The notes beneath the pieces are model-generated. The model worked only from the letters and a program-made list of their open reading frames with translations, did no database searches and was not told where the DNA came from. Shown here in pieces: positions 1 through 22,880 of a stretch of 64,000 bases of DNA; the stretch's first letter is position 1, and the number at the start of each line of letters is the position of its first letter. A program made the position numbers and the translations under genes. Source of the DNA: Piromyces finnis (taxonomy: Eukaryota > Neocallimastigomycota > Neocallimastigomycetes > Neocallimastigales > Neocallimastigaceae); the NCBI GenBank assembly GCA_002104945.1, contig MCFH01000010.1, positions 496,001 to 560,000 on the forward strand, written 5' to 3'.

Positions 1-564
1 TAATATAAATTTTTAAAAAAATGAAACTGATGAATATTAATAATATTGTGTTAAATTCTTTTTTTATTTTTATTTTTTATTCATTTATCCGATAAACTAA
101 AATAAACAAATGATAATATGATATACATTTTCTATAATTTAAATTAATAATTTAGAATGAAGGAAGAAAATGAAAAAAAAAAAAGAAAGAAAAGAAAAAT
201 AGAAAAAAAAAAGGTATTAGAAAATAGTAAAGTATGTATACTGATAATTTTTTAATTCTTCTTTCTATGTAAATTATATAAAAGATTTATATTTAAAATA
301 GAAAAAATTATGTTATATTATTAATTTTAATATGTAATGAAATATATATATATATAATGTATAAATTTTTAACTGATAAAATATAACTACATTTTTTTTT
401 GCTAAAATAAAAAAAAAAAAAATGAAATATGATGTGTTAATTAATTGTCTATTTCTATATAATTGTTAATAATATTTTTTTCTTTTATAAAAATAATTTA
501 TATCATTATCATTTATCATTTTTTTTAATTTTTTTCTTTTTTAAAAAAAAATCTAAATGAATAT
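1..564. other. AT-rich flank with no gene seen
   Basis: Homopolymer A and T runs and no coding-like codon pattern on either strand. It lies downstream of the RCC1 stop codon and probably holds its 3' UTR and terminator. No RNA gene is visible. Confidence 0.5.
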
Positions 565-2495
565 TTATTGTCTTGGATGTAATAATAATACTGAGTGTTG
601 ACCTCCAGCTTCTGCCTTAATTACTTTTCTGCCCTTTAAATCAATAATTGTTGGTTTTTCTTCATCATTACCGCTGTTACCTAATTGTCCACATTCACCA
701 TATCCCCAAGCCATAAAATCACCATCCTTAGTAACACCTAAGGAAAAAGCTGAACCACAAGAAACACTAACTAAATTCTTTAATTCTGGAGCTAAAGTTG
801 GTGAATAATGTGGTTTATTATCACCAAGGCCAAGTTGATAGGAATCATTTCTTCCAAAGGCATAAGCATCACCTTTTTTTTTAATATTCAATTATATAAT
901 AATAACAATGTTTATATAAAATATTAATTATATACCATTAGTTATTTTAATATATACTTATTCCATAATATGAAAGAATAAAGAAAATAAAAATATTTAT
1001 AATATACTACATTTTTTTTAAACTTACCATTTTCTCCTAGTATAATAGTGTGATGTTCTCCAACACCGATATCTTTAATAACAAAACCTTCTGGTAATTC
1101 AACTTGTTCTGGTTGTTCACGAGAAATTTCATCTCCTAAACCACTATTAATTATAATATTTTTTTTTAAATTAAACATTCATTAATGTCTATTAAAATAT
1201 ATTCATATTTTTTAATCAATCAACAAATTATATGTTAAATTATGATATCGTACAGTTGACCATAGTTATTTAAACCAAAAGTAAAAACTTCATTATTATT
1301 AGTGACGGCAAATGTATGGTAACCTCCAGAATAAACTTTAACAAATTTCTTAGCTCTGGAGAAGTTAATAGCTCTTGGAATTAAAGATGATCCAACCTTA
1401 TGACGTTCCATAATCTTTCTACCTAATTCTCCATGTTCACCAACACCCCATGTATAAAGCTTACCATTAACGGTAATAGCAGCGATATGATTAGCACCAG
1501 CAGCAATTGAAATTACGTTCTTTATACCTTCAACTTTAACAAACTTTCTTTGTTCTTTAGATGCTGTATCAAAACCAAAAATACCATTATTTGCCTATCA
1601 TTTATTTGTATATCGATGAATTAAATTATATATAAAATATAATCATTATTTATTATTTTATTAGTTTAAGTATTTCTTTTACTTTCCTTTTAGTAATAAT
1701 ATTTTTAATTATCATCTAATACATACTCTGTATGTACCACAAGCATATACTAAACCCTTGTCACTTAAAACAGCTGTAATAGAGTCACCGGCTGCAACTT
1801 CAACAACATGGACTCCTTCTAAACCTTCGACTGGGAAAACTTCAGTTTCTTCATTACCTCTACTTAAACAACCTTGATCATTACAACCCCAAGAATAAAT
1901 TGTTTGAGCATCCTGGATTTATTTTTTTTAATTTATTATTAAAATAATTATTTTATTATTAAATAATCTTTTTTTTTATTCTTTTTCAATATTTTAATTA
2001 TATAAAAAATTCTTACATTATCGTTACTAATAGCGAAAGTACTCATACCACCAGCAATAATATCTGTTATTTTTTTTTCAGCTAAAACCTTAATTTTGGC
2101 AGGTCTTAATCTTTCGACTTCATCTGGACCTAAACCTAATTGACCACATTCACCAGAACCCCTTTATTAATAATGATATTATTTTATATTAATGATTTAT
2201 TTTTATTTTTACTTTTTTTAATATTTCTATTTTTTTTTATTATTTTATGAAATCAAAGTAAAACTTACATAACAAAAACTTCACCAGCATCCTTTAATTC
2301 TTTTGGTAAAGAATCTGCTAATTTTTGAACTATATTTTTGTTATGTTATATTTATTTTAATTACTATTATGCCTTTTTATTACTTTTATATATACATATC
2401 AATAATAGATAAATATATTTACATAAAAGGTCAGTTCCGGTTCTTTTTAAAGGTTGTTGTGGGATATCATCAGTAGCCTTACGTTTGTTAGTCAT
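565..2495 (-). CDS. RCC1: RCC1-family Ran guanine-nucleotide exchange factor
   Basis: RCC1 is the chromatin-bound exchange factor that loads GTP on the Ran GTPase and so sets the nuclear Ran-GTP gradient. The gene is split into about seven exons by short AT-rich GT-AG introns. I start at the ATG complementary to 2493-2495, which opens a basic N-terminal tail (MTNKRKATDD) like the chromatin/NLS tail of RCC1. Spliced exons give about 410 residues, normal for the family. RCC1 blade signatures recur along the protein: GSGECGQLGLG, YSWGCNDQGCLSRG, YTWGVGEHGELGR, FTFGLNNYGQLGLG, YAFGRNDSYQLGLG and MAWGYGECGQLGN, each followed by an aGG/aGaxH-type strand. The exon joins keep frame, for example NNYGQL|GLGDE across the intron near 1180-1245. 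The whole-length fit and nuclear-type tail favour true RCC1 over a generic RCC1-repeat protein. Confidence 0.88.
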
Positions 2496-3217
2496 TTTTA
2501 TTTATTGCTATTATTATTATTATTATTATTAATATAAATCATTATAGATTTTATATTTAAAATAAAATTGATAAATAATAAACATTTAATGAGATTTTAT
2601 ATTAACATAATTTAAATAATTTTTATAAAGCGATTTTAAAATCTATCTTTTTTTTTTATTTCATATTTAACTCTTGAATGCTTTAAACACTAAAATTAAA
2701 ATGCTCAATAGTTTTTTAATATTAATAAAAACGTATTGCTTATAAAATTAATACTTGTTCATATTCTAAAATTATTTTATCATTTTTAATATTTAATATT
2801 GGCTAAGTTTGTAATATAATCTTATTTATTAAAATACTATCTTCATCTTTGCTTAAATCAAGGTTTAATTTATATATATTATTTCTTTTGTAATTTATAT
2901 TTTTGTTAATATCAACTTTAATAACATTTATTGAATTAATTAACATTTGATAGTGCTATTGCATATAAATAATTATAATATGTTTAAAGGAAGCTTTAAT
3001 ATATGAAATAATTTTCAATATGTCGAACATTTTTAATATATTATTATTCTTTCAAGAAATTTCTTTTAAAATAAATATGATAGTTACTTTTTTGGTATAT
3101 ATATATTTTTTAATTAATTATATAATAGAAATTGAATTTTGCAATATTTAAATGGTATAATTTAAAATATTTTTTTTTGTATATAAATTATAAAAAAAAA
3201 AAAAAGTAAATTAATAT

Positions 3218-3251
<34 letters not shown>

Positions 3252-3454
3252 CCTAAACTTTAATTAAATTTGGTTGGCTAATTTTTTTTATAATTCAATC
3301 ATAATACATAAAAAAAAACAAAACTTTAATTTCTTTGTTTATTAATAAATTAAAAAATTTCATTTCTTTAATTTTATTTTTTTTTTATATAAATTTTAAT
3401 TAGTAGTTATTAACAAAAATGTTAAAAAGTACTATTTATTAATATCAAAAATTT
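2496..3454. other. AT-rich intergenic region, upstream of RCC1
   Basis: Holds the RCC1 promoter side, a 22-nt-scale poly-T run near 3222-3246 and otherwise featureless AT-rich DNA. I see no ORF with coding character and no RNA gene. Confidence 0.5.
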
Positions 3455-3810
3455 TTAACTTCCGAGTACATTTCTCCTATAAATCAGAGTAAGCCCCAAT
3501 GGTGGTTCTAAGAGAAATGTTGCCTCTTTCCTATTGCTAGGTGGTTGTGACCCTCCTGGTCCATCAGATTGTATCTTCATCTTCGACACACTTAGTCCAT
3601 GTACATTAGATGCATGTCGTTGTACGATATTTTCAATCACAATAATAAGCCTCATATAGTAAATTTGATCACGTGCCAAAATTTACACTTAAATTGATTA
3701 ATATTGCATGTAGCCTAAGATACCACTTTTAAAGTTAAACGTTGAAATGTACCATGTACACTTCAACCCTCTCAGGCCGGAATATCAAAATAAAATCCTA
3801 CAATACGTCT
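3455..3810 (-). other. GC-richer island, possible retroelement relic
   Basis: This block is visibly richer in G and C than its surroundings. On the minus strand it holds a 74-codon open frame (3455-3679) whose composition (SDGPGGSQPPSNRKEATFLL) is unlike the Asn/Lys/Ile-rich host proteins. Upstream of that frame on the same strand is a TGGTATC motif of the kind used as a primer-binding site in Copia-type elements, and before it a hairpin. That layout (LTR end, primer site, leader, short coding start) suggests a decayed LTR element, but no conserved domain is recognisable. Confidence 0.35.
3742..3766. repeat. Inverted repeat, 11-bp stem with 3-nt loop
   Basis: Arms TTGAAATGTAC and GTACACTTCAA around the loop CAT, with one mismatch that can be a G-U pair. 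It lies inside the GC-richer island, directly beside the CTCAGGCCGG stretch. Confidence 0.6.
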
Positions 3811-3840
3811 ATATCTTTTTTTTTAATCAAACTTTTCTAT

Positions 3841-4010
<170 letters not shown>

Positions 4011-4334
4011 ATAAATAAATAAATAATATAAATTATTGAGAGATGTTATTTATTTGAGTATATTGATTTTGATTATTTATTTAAAATTAAACTCTATAAA
4101 AAATTAAAATCAAAAATCAAACTAATAATAGTGAATTAACAATATCGTATTTTAGTATTGTTAAGGTATTAAAGAAAATCTTTCCTTTAACAGTTAATTA
4201 ATAAATCTTTATAAATAGATATATTAAGAAAATAATATAATAATGTCAATCATGTTAATAATAATATATAAATAAGATTAAATATTTAAATATATTTTTT
4301 AATAAATTAGTGCTTTTTATACTTTAAATTATAT

Positions 4335-7300
4335 TTATTGGTATATTTTCCCGTTACTATTATCACTTAACATTTGATTTAATTTGGATGTAATAAATTG
4401 TTGAATTTGTCCTTCATTATGTGATTTTAATAATATATCTTTGGAAGAATTTGATGTAAAATCACTTCCGTTGTATTTACTACTAATTGAATATGTTCGT
4501 GAATTAGAATATTTTTTATGACTATTATAATTTATTTTTTCTTTTTCTTTATTATAAATATTATTATTGTTAATATTACTTCGTATATTATGATGATAAT
4601 TATATTTATTATCATTATTAAATCGATGGGTATAATTATTAGAACCAACATAAGTATTTTCTTCTTTTTTATAAGTAATATCATTAAAATTAGTGGAGCT
4701 ATCAGAATGATCTTTAATAATATTGTTATTAAGAATTTTTATTCTACTTATATTTGATCTTATGTCATTATTATTATTGCTATAACAATTTTTTTTTCTT
4801 TTGTATATATTTATGTTTTTTATATTATCATCATTATAAACTGATTGAATGGTTTCAGTAATTTTATCGCATATATTAGTGGGATTTTCAATACCATCTG
4901 TTTTTTCATTTACATAATTGATTTTGTTTTTGTGTTGAATTTTATTATTTTCAATAGTACTATTTCCTTGAATTGATGAATTATTTTTATATGAATATAA
5001 AGAGTTATTGCTACTAATATTTTCACTATAATCACTTCTATTGGTATGAACGAATTGATGATAATATGGGTCTTTGATTAAGTTATATAAATCTTGCTTG
5101 CTATATTTATCAAGATAAGAGTTATCAATATTAGCTTGATTTGGACTATTATAAGGACTCCCATTACCATTATCCCCACTATTTTCATAATGTCGAGATT
5201 CGTAGATAATATTTGGTATATTTTTACTATTAATTTGCTCGTTACACTTGGATACATTAGATTTGTTATTAACTCGTAAATATGATAATGAATCATTTAG
5301 ATTTGATGACATTGGTGATAATGGTGCATGACATTTTAATGAACTTAATGAATTGCTCTTCATCAAACAGTATGAATTATTAGAACTTTCTTTTTCTTTA
5401 GTTTCCTTTTTTTCATTATTTGAATAGAGTATCCTTGACCTACTGGAAAAATTATTATTTGACATTAAATTATTAATTGATGATGATCTTTTGGACTGGA
5501 AATCTGAAGTTTTATCAAATGATTCTGAAATATTATTTGAATACTCAATAGAATATTCAGAAGAATCGTTTGATTCATTATATTCAATATTAGATGATCT
5601 TTCATTAAGTACATCATTACTACATATTGAAAATGTTATAGATTGTGTACTTGATTTACTTTTATTATAATGTGATGAAGATGTTGATAAAGATGAATTT
5701 ATTGTTGATGAATACGATTCAGTTTCATTTGAATATGAATATGTATCACTGATAGATGTTGATGAAGAAGAAGAAATGGAATATGACCTTTTCCGATTTC
5801 TATGTCTTTTTCTATATTTCGTAGTTTTAATTTTTTCTTTCTTTTTTACATTTTTAATTAACTTATATTTTTCCTTATTACTATTGCTTTTATTTTGTAA
5901 TATTTGATTTTTCTCTTTATTATTTTTTTTAATCTTACTTTCCCCCTTTTTTTTATTATTTTTCATTTTTTTATTATGATCTTCTTTTAGTGAAGATTTC
6001 TTTTTATTCTTATTTGTTTCATTAATTATTTTATCTTTATTTTCCATATTAATATCATCATCATTATTATTATTTACTATTTCCTTGCTACTATTTGGTT
6101 TCTTATCACAACAATTAGCATTTACGTAAATATTTTTATCGGTAATACTATTTAATACATCTTTACTATTTCTATTATTTATACTAGCATTACTTTTAAA
6201 TAATTTATTATTACTATTACTATTACTATTATTATTGCCATTATTTTTGTTCTTATTGTGATAATAATCAGGCATTTCACTACTATCATTTATATTTTTA
6301 ACTAATGGGAAATATGAATTAATATATTCTTGACTATTATTATTATTTAAGTGATCATTATTATCATAATAATTTTTACTGTATGGTAATTCATCAATGT
6401 TGGCATAATGATCCTTATTATTATTAATTAATTCAAATTGGTTATTAGGTATATTTTCTTTATTGGATTTATATTGATTATTATTTATATTATTATTATT
6501 AGTTTGATTTCTTGGATTTAGTTTTCTATTAGAATCAAATCTATTATTTGGATTGAATGTATTATCCGGATAAAATTTGTAATTAGAATTGGATTTATTG
6601 TTTGGATCAAATATGTAATTTGGATTGAAGTTATTCTTTGGATCATAAATACTATTTGGATTATAATATGGATTAAATTTATTATTTGGGTTATATATAT
6701 AATTTGGATCAAAGTTATGATATGGATTAAATTTGTAATTTTGATTATATGCATAATTTGGTTCAAATCGGGGATTGATATTATTTGGGTTAAATCTATT
6801 ATTTGGATAATAAAAATCTGATGAAAACATACTTATCGAATTATTATTATAATTATCATTGTTACATAGGCAATCTTTATTGTTTGGATCATAATTACAG
6901 TTTGAATCACTAGAATCAAAAATTATTCCTTTATTTCTTTGTTCAATGCTATTATCCATATCTATATCAATATTACTGTTGCTTGATAAAGAACTATCAA
7001 TTTTATTAAGAATTTTAGAATCACTATTTGACAAACCACTTAAATTTTCATTATTAAAGTCATCATCCGATAAGATTTCTTTGCTATCATCTACATTATT
7101 TGGATTATATTTTGTTTTGTTTTCATTTTTTTTCTTTTTTTTGTTTTCATTATTTTTGGACTTATTTAATTTATTTATTTTTGTATATTTTGGGTATATG
7201 TTATTATTGTTATCATCGTCGCTTTTTATATTTTTATCTTTATTTTCATTATCAATACTCCTTTTTTCATTGTATATACTATCATCAAAATTATTTGTTT

Positions 7301-8336
7301 CATTTTCTGATTGTTTTCCATAATTTTTGAAAAAGCCATTATCTTCACTCTCATCACTTGATAATGATATTATGGATAATTTTTCGTTAATTCTTGAAAT
7401 ACTTTCGTTCTTCATATCATCAAGATCATCATATTTATAAATATTAATTGGTATATACGGTAAATCACTGTAAATATCTTCTTCAGATGAAGATGAAGAA
7501 AATGAATATTCTGAATTGTAATATTCTTTTTCTATTTTTATAGGTCTTTTCTTCTTTTCAAATTTAGGTTTGCAATATCCTTTTATTTCAAGTACTATTT
7601 TTGTTTTTTTACACTGTATGTACCATTGCTGATTATACTCACCTGGTACTGGCGGTTTAAAAGTTAATAATAACTTTTCACTTTCAAAAGGTTCTACTGA
7701 ACCATTTAGTTTATTAAATGAAAAACAACTAAAAAGTTCATTAAAGCTATATTGATATTCATGATGTTCATCATTATTAGGATCATAATTTACTGTTCCA
7801 ATTGTACATTGAATTAATTTCCACAAAACTTTGCAGTCTACAGGATTTATTAATTTTACATTCATTATTTCTTTAGATCCTGGGTATACTTTATTATGGA
7901 ATTCAAGTGTAATTCGTGGATGGTGGATAGGCAATTTATAAAATTTAGATACTGGATCTACTTGTTTAAAGATCCTTGTTTCTGGAAGGATGATTTCAAC
8001 TATTTCTTTTATTTTATGCACTCTTCCATTGTTGCCTTCATTAGCGTTATCTAGCGATTGATTTGATGGAGTTTTCATTAATTCGGAATATGATGTTTGC
8101 CTTGAATTAGGAGGTTCATTATTTTGTAGTATTGTATTTATACTATTTCTTTTGGTAATATATTTTCTAGGATCATCATTATCATCTCTATTTTCAAAAT
8201 CATCATAATCCTTTAATGTATAATATTGATATTCATTTACGTCGTTGATTTCATTTATTGATACGTTTTTTTTAATATTTGTCAAACTTGAATTTGTTTT
8301 TTTTATGATTGATGAAAGAGTGTCTGATCTATTCAT
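4335..8336 (-). CDS. Large Asn-rich protein with possible MSP/ASH-like Ig domain
   Basis: One uninterrupted 1333-codon exon, unusual beside its intron-rich neighbours. Residues about 135-260 form an ordered beta-rich segment (PRITLEFHNKVYPGSKEIM, then LLLTFKPPVPGEYNQQWYIQC and VLEIKGYCKP). Its pattern of residues resembles an MSP/ASH-type Ig fold, as in ASPM, SPD-2, Hydin and many ciliary or centrosomal proteins. The rest is low complexity: acidic and Ser runs, Lys-rich runs, Asn runs, and an imperfect array with an F/Y-x-P-N-N/Y core at about residues 515-625. It is divergent from CCDC39, 745 bp away, so a flagellar or basal-body role is possible but inferred only from domain type and position. 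The domain call itself is by eye. No signal peptide or TM segment is seen. Confidence 0.6.
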   Translation of the reverse strand: MNRSDTLSSIIKKTNSSLTNIKKNVSINEINDVNEYQYYTLKDYDDFENRDDNDDPRKYITKRNSINTILQNNEPPNSRQTSYSELMKTPSNQSLDNANEGNNGRVHKIKEIVEIILPETRIFKQVDPVSKFYKLPIHHPRITLEFHNKVYPGSKEIMNVKLINPVDCKVLWKLIQCTIGTVNYDPNNDEHHEYQYSFNELFSCFSFNKLNGSVEPFESEKLLLTFKPPVPGEYNQQWYIQCKKTKIVLEIKGYCKPKFEKKKRPIKIEKEYYNSEYSFSSSSSEEDIYSDLPYIPINIYKYDDLDDMKNESISRINEKLSIISLSSDESEDNGFFKNYGKQSENETNNFDDSIYNEKRSIDNENKDKNIKSDDDNNNNIYPKYTKINKLNKSKNNENKKKKKNENKTKYNPNNVDDSKEILSDDDFNNENLSGLSNSDSKILNKIDSSLSSNSNIDIDMDNSIEQRNKGIIFDSSDSNCNYDPNNKDCLCNNDNYNNNSISMFSSDFYYPNNRFNPNNINPRFEPNYAYNQNYKFNPYHNFDPNYIYNPNNKFNPYYNPNSIYDPKNNFNPNYIFDPNNKSNSNYKFYPDNTFNPNNRFDSNRKLNPRNQTNNNNINNNQYKSNKENIPNNQFELINNNKDHYANIDELPYSKNYYDNNDHLNNNNSQEYINSYFPLVKNINDSSEMPDYYHNKNKNNGNNNSNSNSNNKLFKSNASINNRNSKDVLNSITDKNIYVNANCCDKKPNSSKEIVNNNNDDDINMENKDKIINETNKNKKKSSLKEDHNKKMKNNKKKGESKIKKNNKEKNQILQNKSNSNKEKYKLIKNVKKKEKIKTTKYRKRHRNRKRSYSISSSSSTSISDTYSYSNETESYSSTINSSLSTSSSHYNKSKSSTQSITFSICSNDVLNERSSNIEYNESNDSSEYSIEYSNNISESFDKTSDFQSKRSSSINNLMSNNNFSSRSRILYSNNEKKETKEKESSNNSYCLMKSNSLSSLKCHAPLSPMSSNLNDSLSYLRVNNKSNVSKCNEQINSKNIPNIIYESRHYENSGDNGNGSPYNSPNQANIDNSYLDKYSKQDLYNLIKDPYYHQFVHTNRSDYSENISSNNSLYSYKNNSSIQGNSTIENNKIQHKNKINYVNEKTDGIENPTNICDKITETIQSVYNDDNIKNINIYKRKKNCYSNNNNDIRSNISRIKILNNNIIKDHSDSSTNFNDITYKKEENTYVGSNNYTHRFNNDNKYNYHHNIRSNINNNNIYNKEKEKINYNSHKKYSNSRTYSISSKYNGSDFTSNSSKDILLKSHNEGQIQQFITSKLNQMLSDNSNGKIYQ

Positions 8337-9081
8337 CTCTCAAAGTATATAGAATTTTTTATAATTATATTATTATTTTAATCAATTTTTAATTCTTATT
8401 TATAATTTATTATATTATATAAATTTTTGGTTGTTGTAATTTATACGTATGTTTAGAAATGGTTAAATGATTTTAAATAAATACTAAAAGATAGTTAATA
8501 TTAAAATTATATAATAATTTATATAATAGATTAATTAATCATAATGGAAAAATTATAAGATAATAAAATGATAGCGTACATTATAAGTAATTTTTAATTT
8601 TATAATAGAGTTTTTTTGTGTCTTTATTAAATTTTTGTAAGAAAGAATTAACAAGGCATTATATCATTGATTATAATATTTATATAGTCAAGATTACATA
8701 TTGATAAAATCTTTAAATATTTTTATTCTTATTCAAAACACAGATTAATTTGAATAATACAAATTTTAATAAAACTTTTTCTTTTAAATAATAACAATAA
8801 CAAAAGAGATGAAAAAGAAGATTAAAATTATAATTATAAATAATATAATTTAAAGGTTACATTATTTAAAATTAAAGTTTTTTAAGAAATTTATTATTGA
8901 ATTTGACAAAAAATTATAAACAAAATTCATTAATAATATTTAAAGTTCAACATTTTTTTCTTTTTAAATTGAATTTTTATTAAATATTATTTTTTATTAT
9001 AAATTATTGTAGTATTTATAATTTATTTAATTTTTTTTTTTTTTTTTTTTTTATCTAATTTTGTAACATTAATCGTGAAAA
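8337..9081. other. Divergent intergenic region between the Asn-rich gene and CCDC39
   Basis: AT-rich, with a poly-T tract just before the CCDC39 start. It must carry both promoters, since the two genes are transcribed outward. I can identify no specific motif. Confidence 0.5.
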
Positions 9082-14736
<5,655 letters not shown>

Positions 14737-14923
14737 AAAATAGACAAAATTTTATGTGTTAAATTTATATTTGCTAATATATCTATTAAGAAGATATTAT
14801 TTATATGAATTATTAATTTATTATTAATATGACAATATAAAGAAAGGTTTATTAAAATAATAAAAAGTTACTATATACATTTATTTATATTATGTATAAA
14901 TTTAATTGTTTCATATCTGTTGT

Positions 14924-16783
14924 TTATATCATATCTAATAATTTATCAATATCATCATCTGTAGAACTATCATCATTTTTTATTTTGTTATCTTTGTTAT
15001 TTTTTTGGTTTTTGGTTTTACTTGGCGTATCTAAACTAATCAAACCAACAGAATTATTTAATGTTGGTAATTTATTGCTTCCTGTATAGGTTCTAACTTC
15101 GATGTTCGGTATGAGGTTTAAAACACTAATATCACTATCACTATCACTGTTATTTTCTTTTTTTATCATATTATTATTTTCATTATTATTACTACTACTA
15201 TTATTAGTCACAGTATCATCATCATCTTCATTATTATTTAATTTTTTATTATTGTTTTTAAATTTATCTATATCATTATTACTATCTATATTAAATTCAT
15301 TAACAACTTTTTCATTGGATTTACTATCAATATTCACACCTTTTTTTAGTGATTTTTTATTATTTAATAATCTATCTTTTTCATATTCATATTCATTTTC
15401 TTCTTCTGACATATGATTTGTTCTTTTTCTTTTTCTTGAATTATCACTATTATTTATTTCATTATTATTTCCAAACACTTTTTCACTTTTAAGAGTATTA
15501 TAATATCATAATATAATATCATAATTAGATATTAAGAAAATAATTAAATATAATGAGAATTTTGTATAAAAAATTAAAAAATTTCAATATTACTTTGAAT
15601 TATTAAGCTGATTTTCATTTAATCTTTTATATTCATTGATTATTTCTTCTAAATATTAAATATTAGGTAAGTATTATTCATTATTTTTTTTAATAAATTT
15701 ATTTTTACATAATGTATTTACGCACCCTTTCTTTTTAATGTTGTCATTAGATTTTTTATTTTTCTCTTCTTCTCATTTAATAATTCTCTAAACTATATTA
15801 ATTTCATTAATTTATTATTATTATTATTATTATTATTAAATATATTTATTTTTATTATTAAACATAATTAACCTTTAATAAATAAACTTCTTCTATTTTT
15901 TTTTTATCTTTAATAATTTCTTCCATTTGTTCTGAAAATTCTTTTTGTACTTTTTGTAAGGAAGCATTAGCAGTTGAAAGAAGTGAATTTTCATCCTTTA
16001 TAATTAAAAATAATAATAAATAATATATTAAAAAATAAAATGTTATTCTTATTTTATTATTCTTTTTTAATTAACAATCATATCGAGTGTAATAATTACT
16101 TTTAATTTCTGATATTCATTTATCGTATCATCATATATTAATTGATAAATCTTTTTTTTATTTTCTTTTTTAATTGGCAACAAATCTATATTTCCAAGAT
16201 GATATTGAAATTTATTTTGACTATTATTGTTTGAATTTGAAATTTCAAGTTTTATAGAAAACTTGTATATAAATGAACAATAGATTAATTATAAAAAATT
16301 TAGTTATTTTTTCATTTATTTTATTTCTATTTGTTTCTTACATTTGAAATATCATCTTTTAAATTCCAGTTATATAAAAACTTTTCTTTCTTATCTTGAA
16401 TAGTATAAGATAATGCCTTTTTCATTAGCTCATAATAATCCTTTTCCTTTATATTTTTAACATATGATAAAATATCCTTAACTTTAACTATGTTTATTAT
16501 AAAACAAAATCATGTTTTATGTTTTAATAATAGCTTTTGTAACTTTAAAAATTCAATAATAATTTCTTATTTTATATAAAAAAAAATTACTAGTTTGATT
16601 CCATAGTCGTTCACCATCTGATATAATTATTTCAAATACTTCTGAATTATTATTAAAATTTTTGTTTTCAATGTTATCTATATTTAATTTCCAATAAGTC
16701 CATATATATATTTTATTATTATTCAATTCATCATTTTCAAGTTTAAAGAAATGATATTTATTATTTTTTATTGAACTGCTCAT
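14924..16783 (-). CDS. XRCC4: XRCC4-like non-homologous end-joining factor
   Basis: XRCC4 (Lif1 in yeast) is the dimeric scaffold that stabilises DNA ligase IV at double-strand breaks. Seven exons can be joined in frame from the ATG at 16783. Exons 1-3 give a beta-rich head: IYIWTYWKLNI, EVFEIIISDGERLWNQT (compare the ltDGhxaWtg strand of XRCC4) and KFLYNWNLKDDISNFSIKLE. Exons 4-6 give a helical stalk ending LNEKKRKIKNL, close to the family's stalk segment that contacts ligase IV. Exon 7 is a disordered acidic/Asn-rich tail with a KRKR patch, ending DDDIDKLLDMI. The start is 286 bp from the divergent PEX6 start, so the two share a promoter region. XLF has a similar fold, but the stalk motif favours XRCC4. 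Confidence 0.72.
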
Positions 16784-17069
16784 ATAAAAATTATTTTTAA
16801 AATGGTATTATACAATTAAAAATTAAGTAAATTTGTTTAAGATTAATAAATAATTAAAATTAAATGAAATTTTGTTTATGAACTTTAATTTTTATTAATT
16901 TTTATATTACTATTTTTAATTTTAAAACTTATTTTATTATATTTTATAATTGAAAATAGAAATGTGATTGGTTGGCTCATTTATTATTATTTTAAAATAT
17001 CAAGAAAAAAAAAAAAGATAATACAATTAAAAATAATTTACTTCCACTTGGTTAGGATATATTCTTTAA

Positions 17070-21865
<4,796 letters not shown>

Positions 21866-22880
21866 TAAGCATGAAAATTTTTTAATTAAAAATTTAACAT
21901 TATCTAAGTAGTTTATAAAAAAAAGAATAATCTAATAATATATTGGACTAATAACAACAAAAAAATTGTAATCAAAACAAGCAAAAAAAAAAGTAAAAAA
22001 GAAAGAAAAAAGAAAATAAAAAAAAATTATCTATCATAAATATTGTTTGTAATTATTTAATTGCTGTAAAAAATAATAGAAAACATAACAAAACTTTAAT
22101 AGTATTTAAAAAGTATTGTTAATTCTTAAATACATAAAGAAATAAATCAAAATAAAATAAATAAATTAGTATAATAAAGAATAAAATGACTAAAATTTTT
22201 ATAATTATAGTTTTTTTCCTTTTTTTTTTAAAAAAAAATGGCGGTAAAATATAGGAATGAAAAACTAACAGTATCATTTAATCTATATAATAAGCCATCT
22301 TTTTTATTTAAATTTATCAATTTATTGTGGTATTGTGGTAGATAGAATATTTTTTTTAGAATAATAAAAGGAAGTTAAATAGCAAGAATGATGAAGGTAT
22401 TATAAATACTTAAGTATAACATTTCTTTTTATCTTTCATTACCTTATTCTAATTATTATTGTTGTTGTTATATTATATTACTGTTATTAAATTCTTGTAA
22501 TTTATATAATAAATTTTCCTTTACTTTTTTTTATATGAATTATAATTATTTATTCATTTCCAGCCAATAAGCATTTTAAAAAAGAATATCAAAAATCAAA
22601 ATTATTTTCTAATTATATAGGCTGATTGTATTACTAATAAAAAAAATATAAATAAATAAGTATATTTAATATATTTATAATAATATTATTTAATTTATAT
22701 CAAAATATATTTATGGATTATTTGTTAACAAAAATCAATCAGCCAATAAGAAGTAAACTCTTTAAAGATATTTTTTTTATTTAAGAAATCCAAGATTCCT
22801 TAATTTCAAATACTATACCATATTATTCTAAAAAGTTATTTATTTAATTTTTACAAAACTTTTCAGTAATTTATAACAAA
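21866..22880. other. Intergenic region between PEX6 and PDX2
   Basis: AT-rich sequence. It includes a 36-codon frame from the ATG at 22238 that lacks homology or coding bias I can recognise. The rest probably holds the PEX6 3' UTR and the PDX2 promoter. No RNA gene is seen. Confidence 0.45.

Noticed and set aside
6946-7330. Antisense frames rich in Leu, Ser and Phe opposite the Asn-rich gene
   Set aside because: Shadow frames of Asn/Asp/Lys codons read on the other strand; the minus-strand frame has the ordered domain and an intact 1333 codons.
22238-22347. 36-codon frame starting MAVKYRNEKLTVSF
   Set aside because: Short, with no homologue I recognise and no supporting context. It could be a leader peptide or a stray frame; not listed as a gene.
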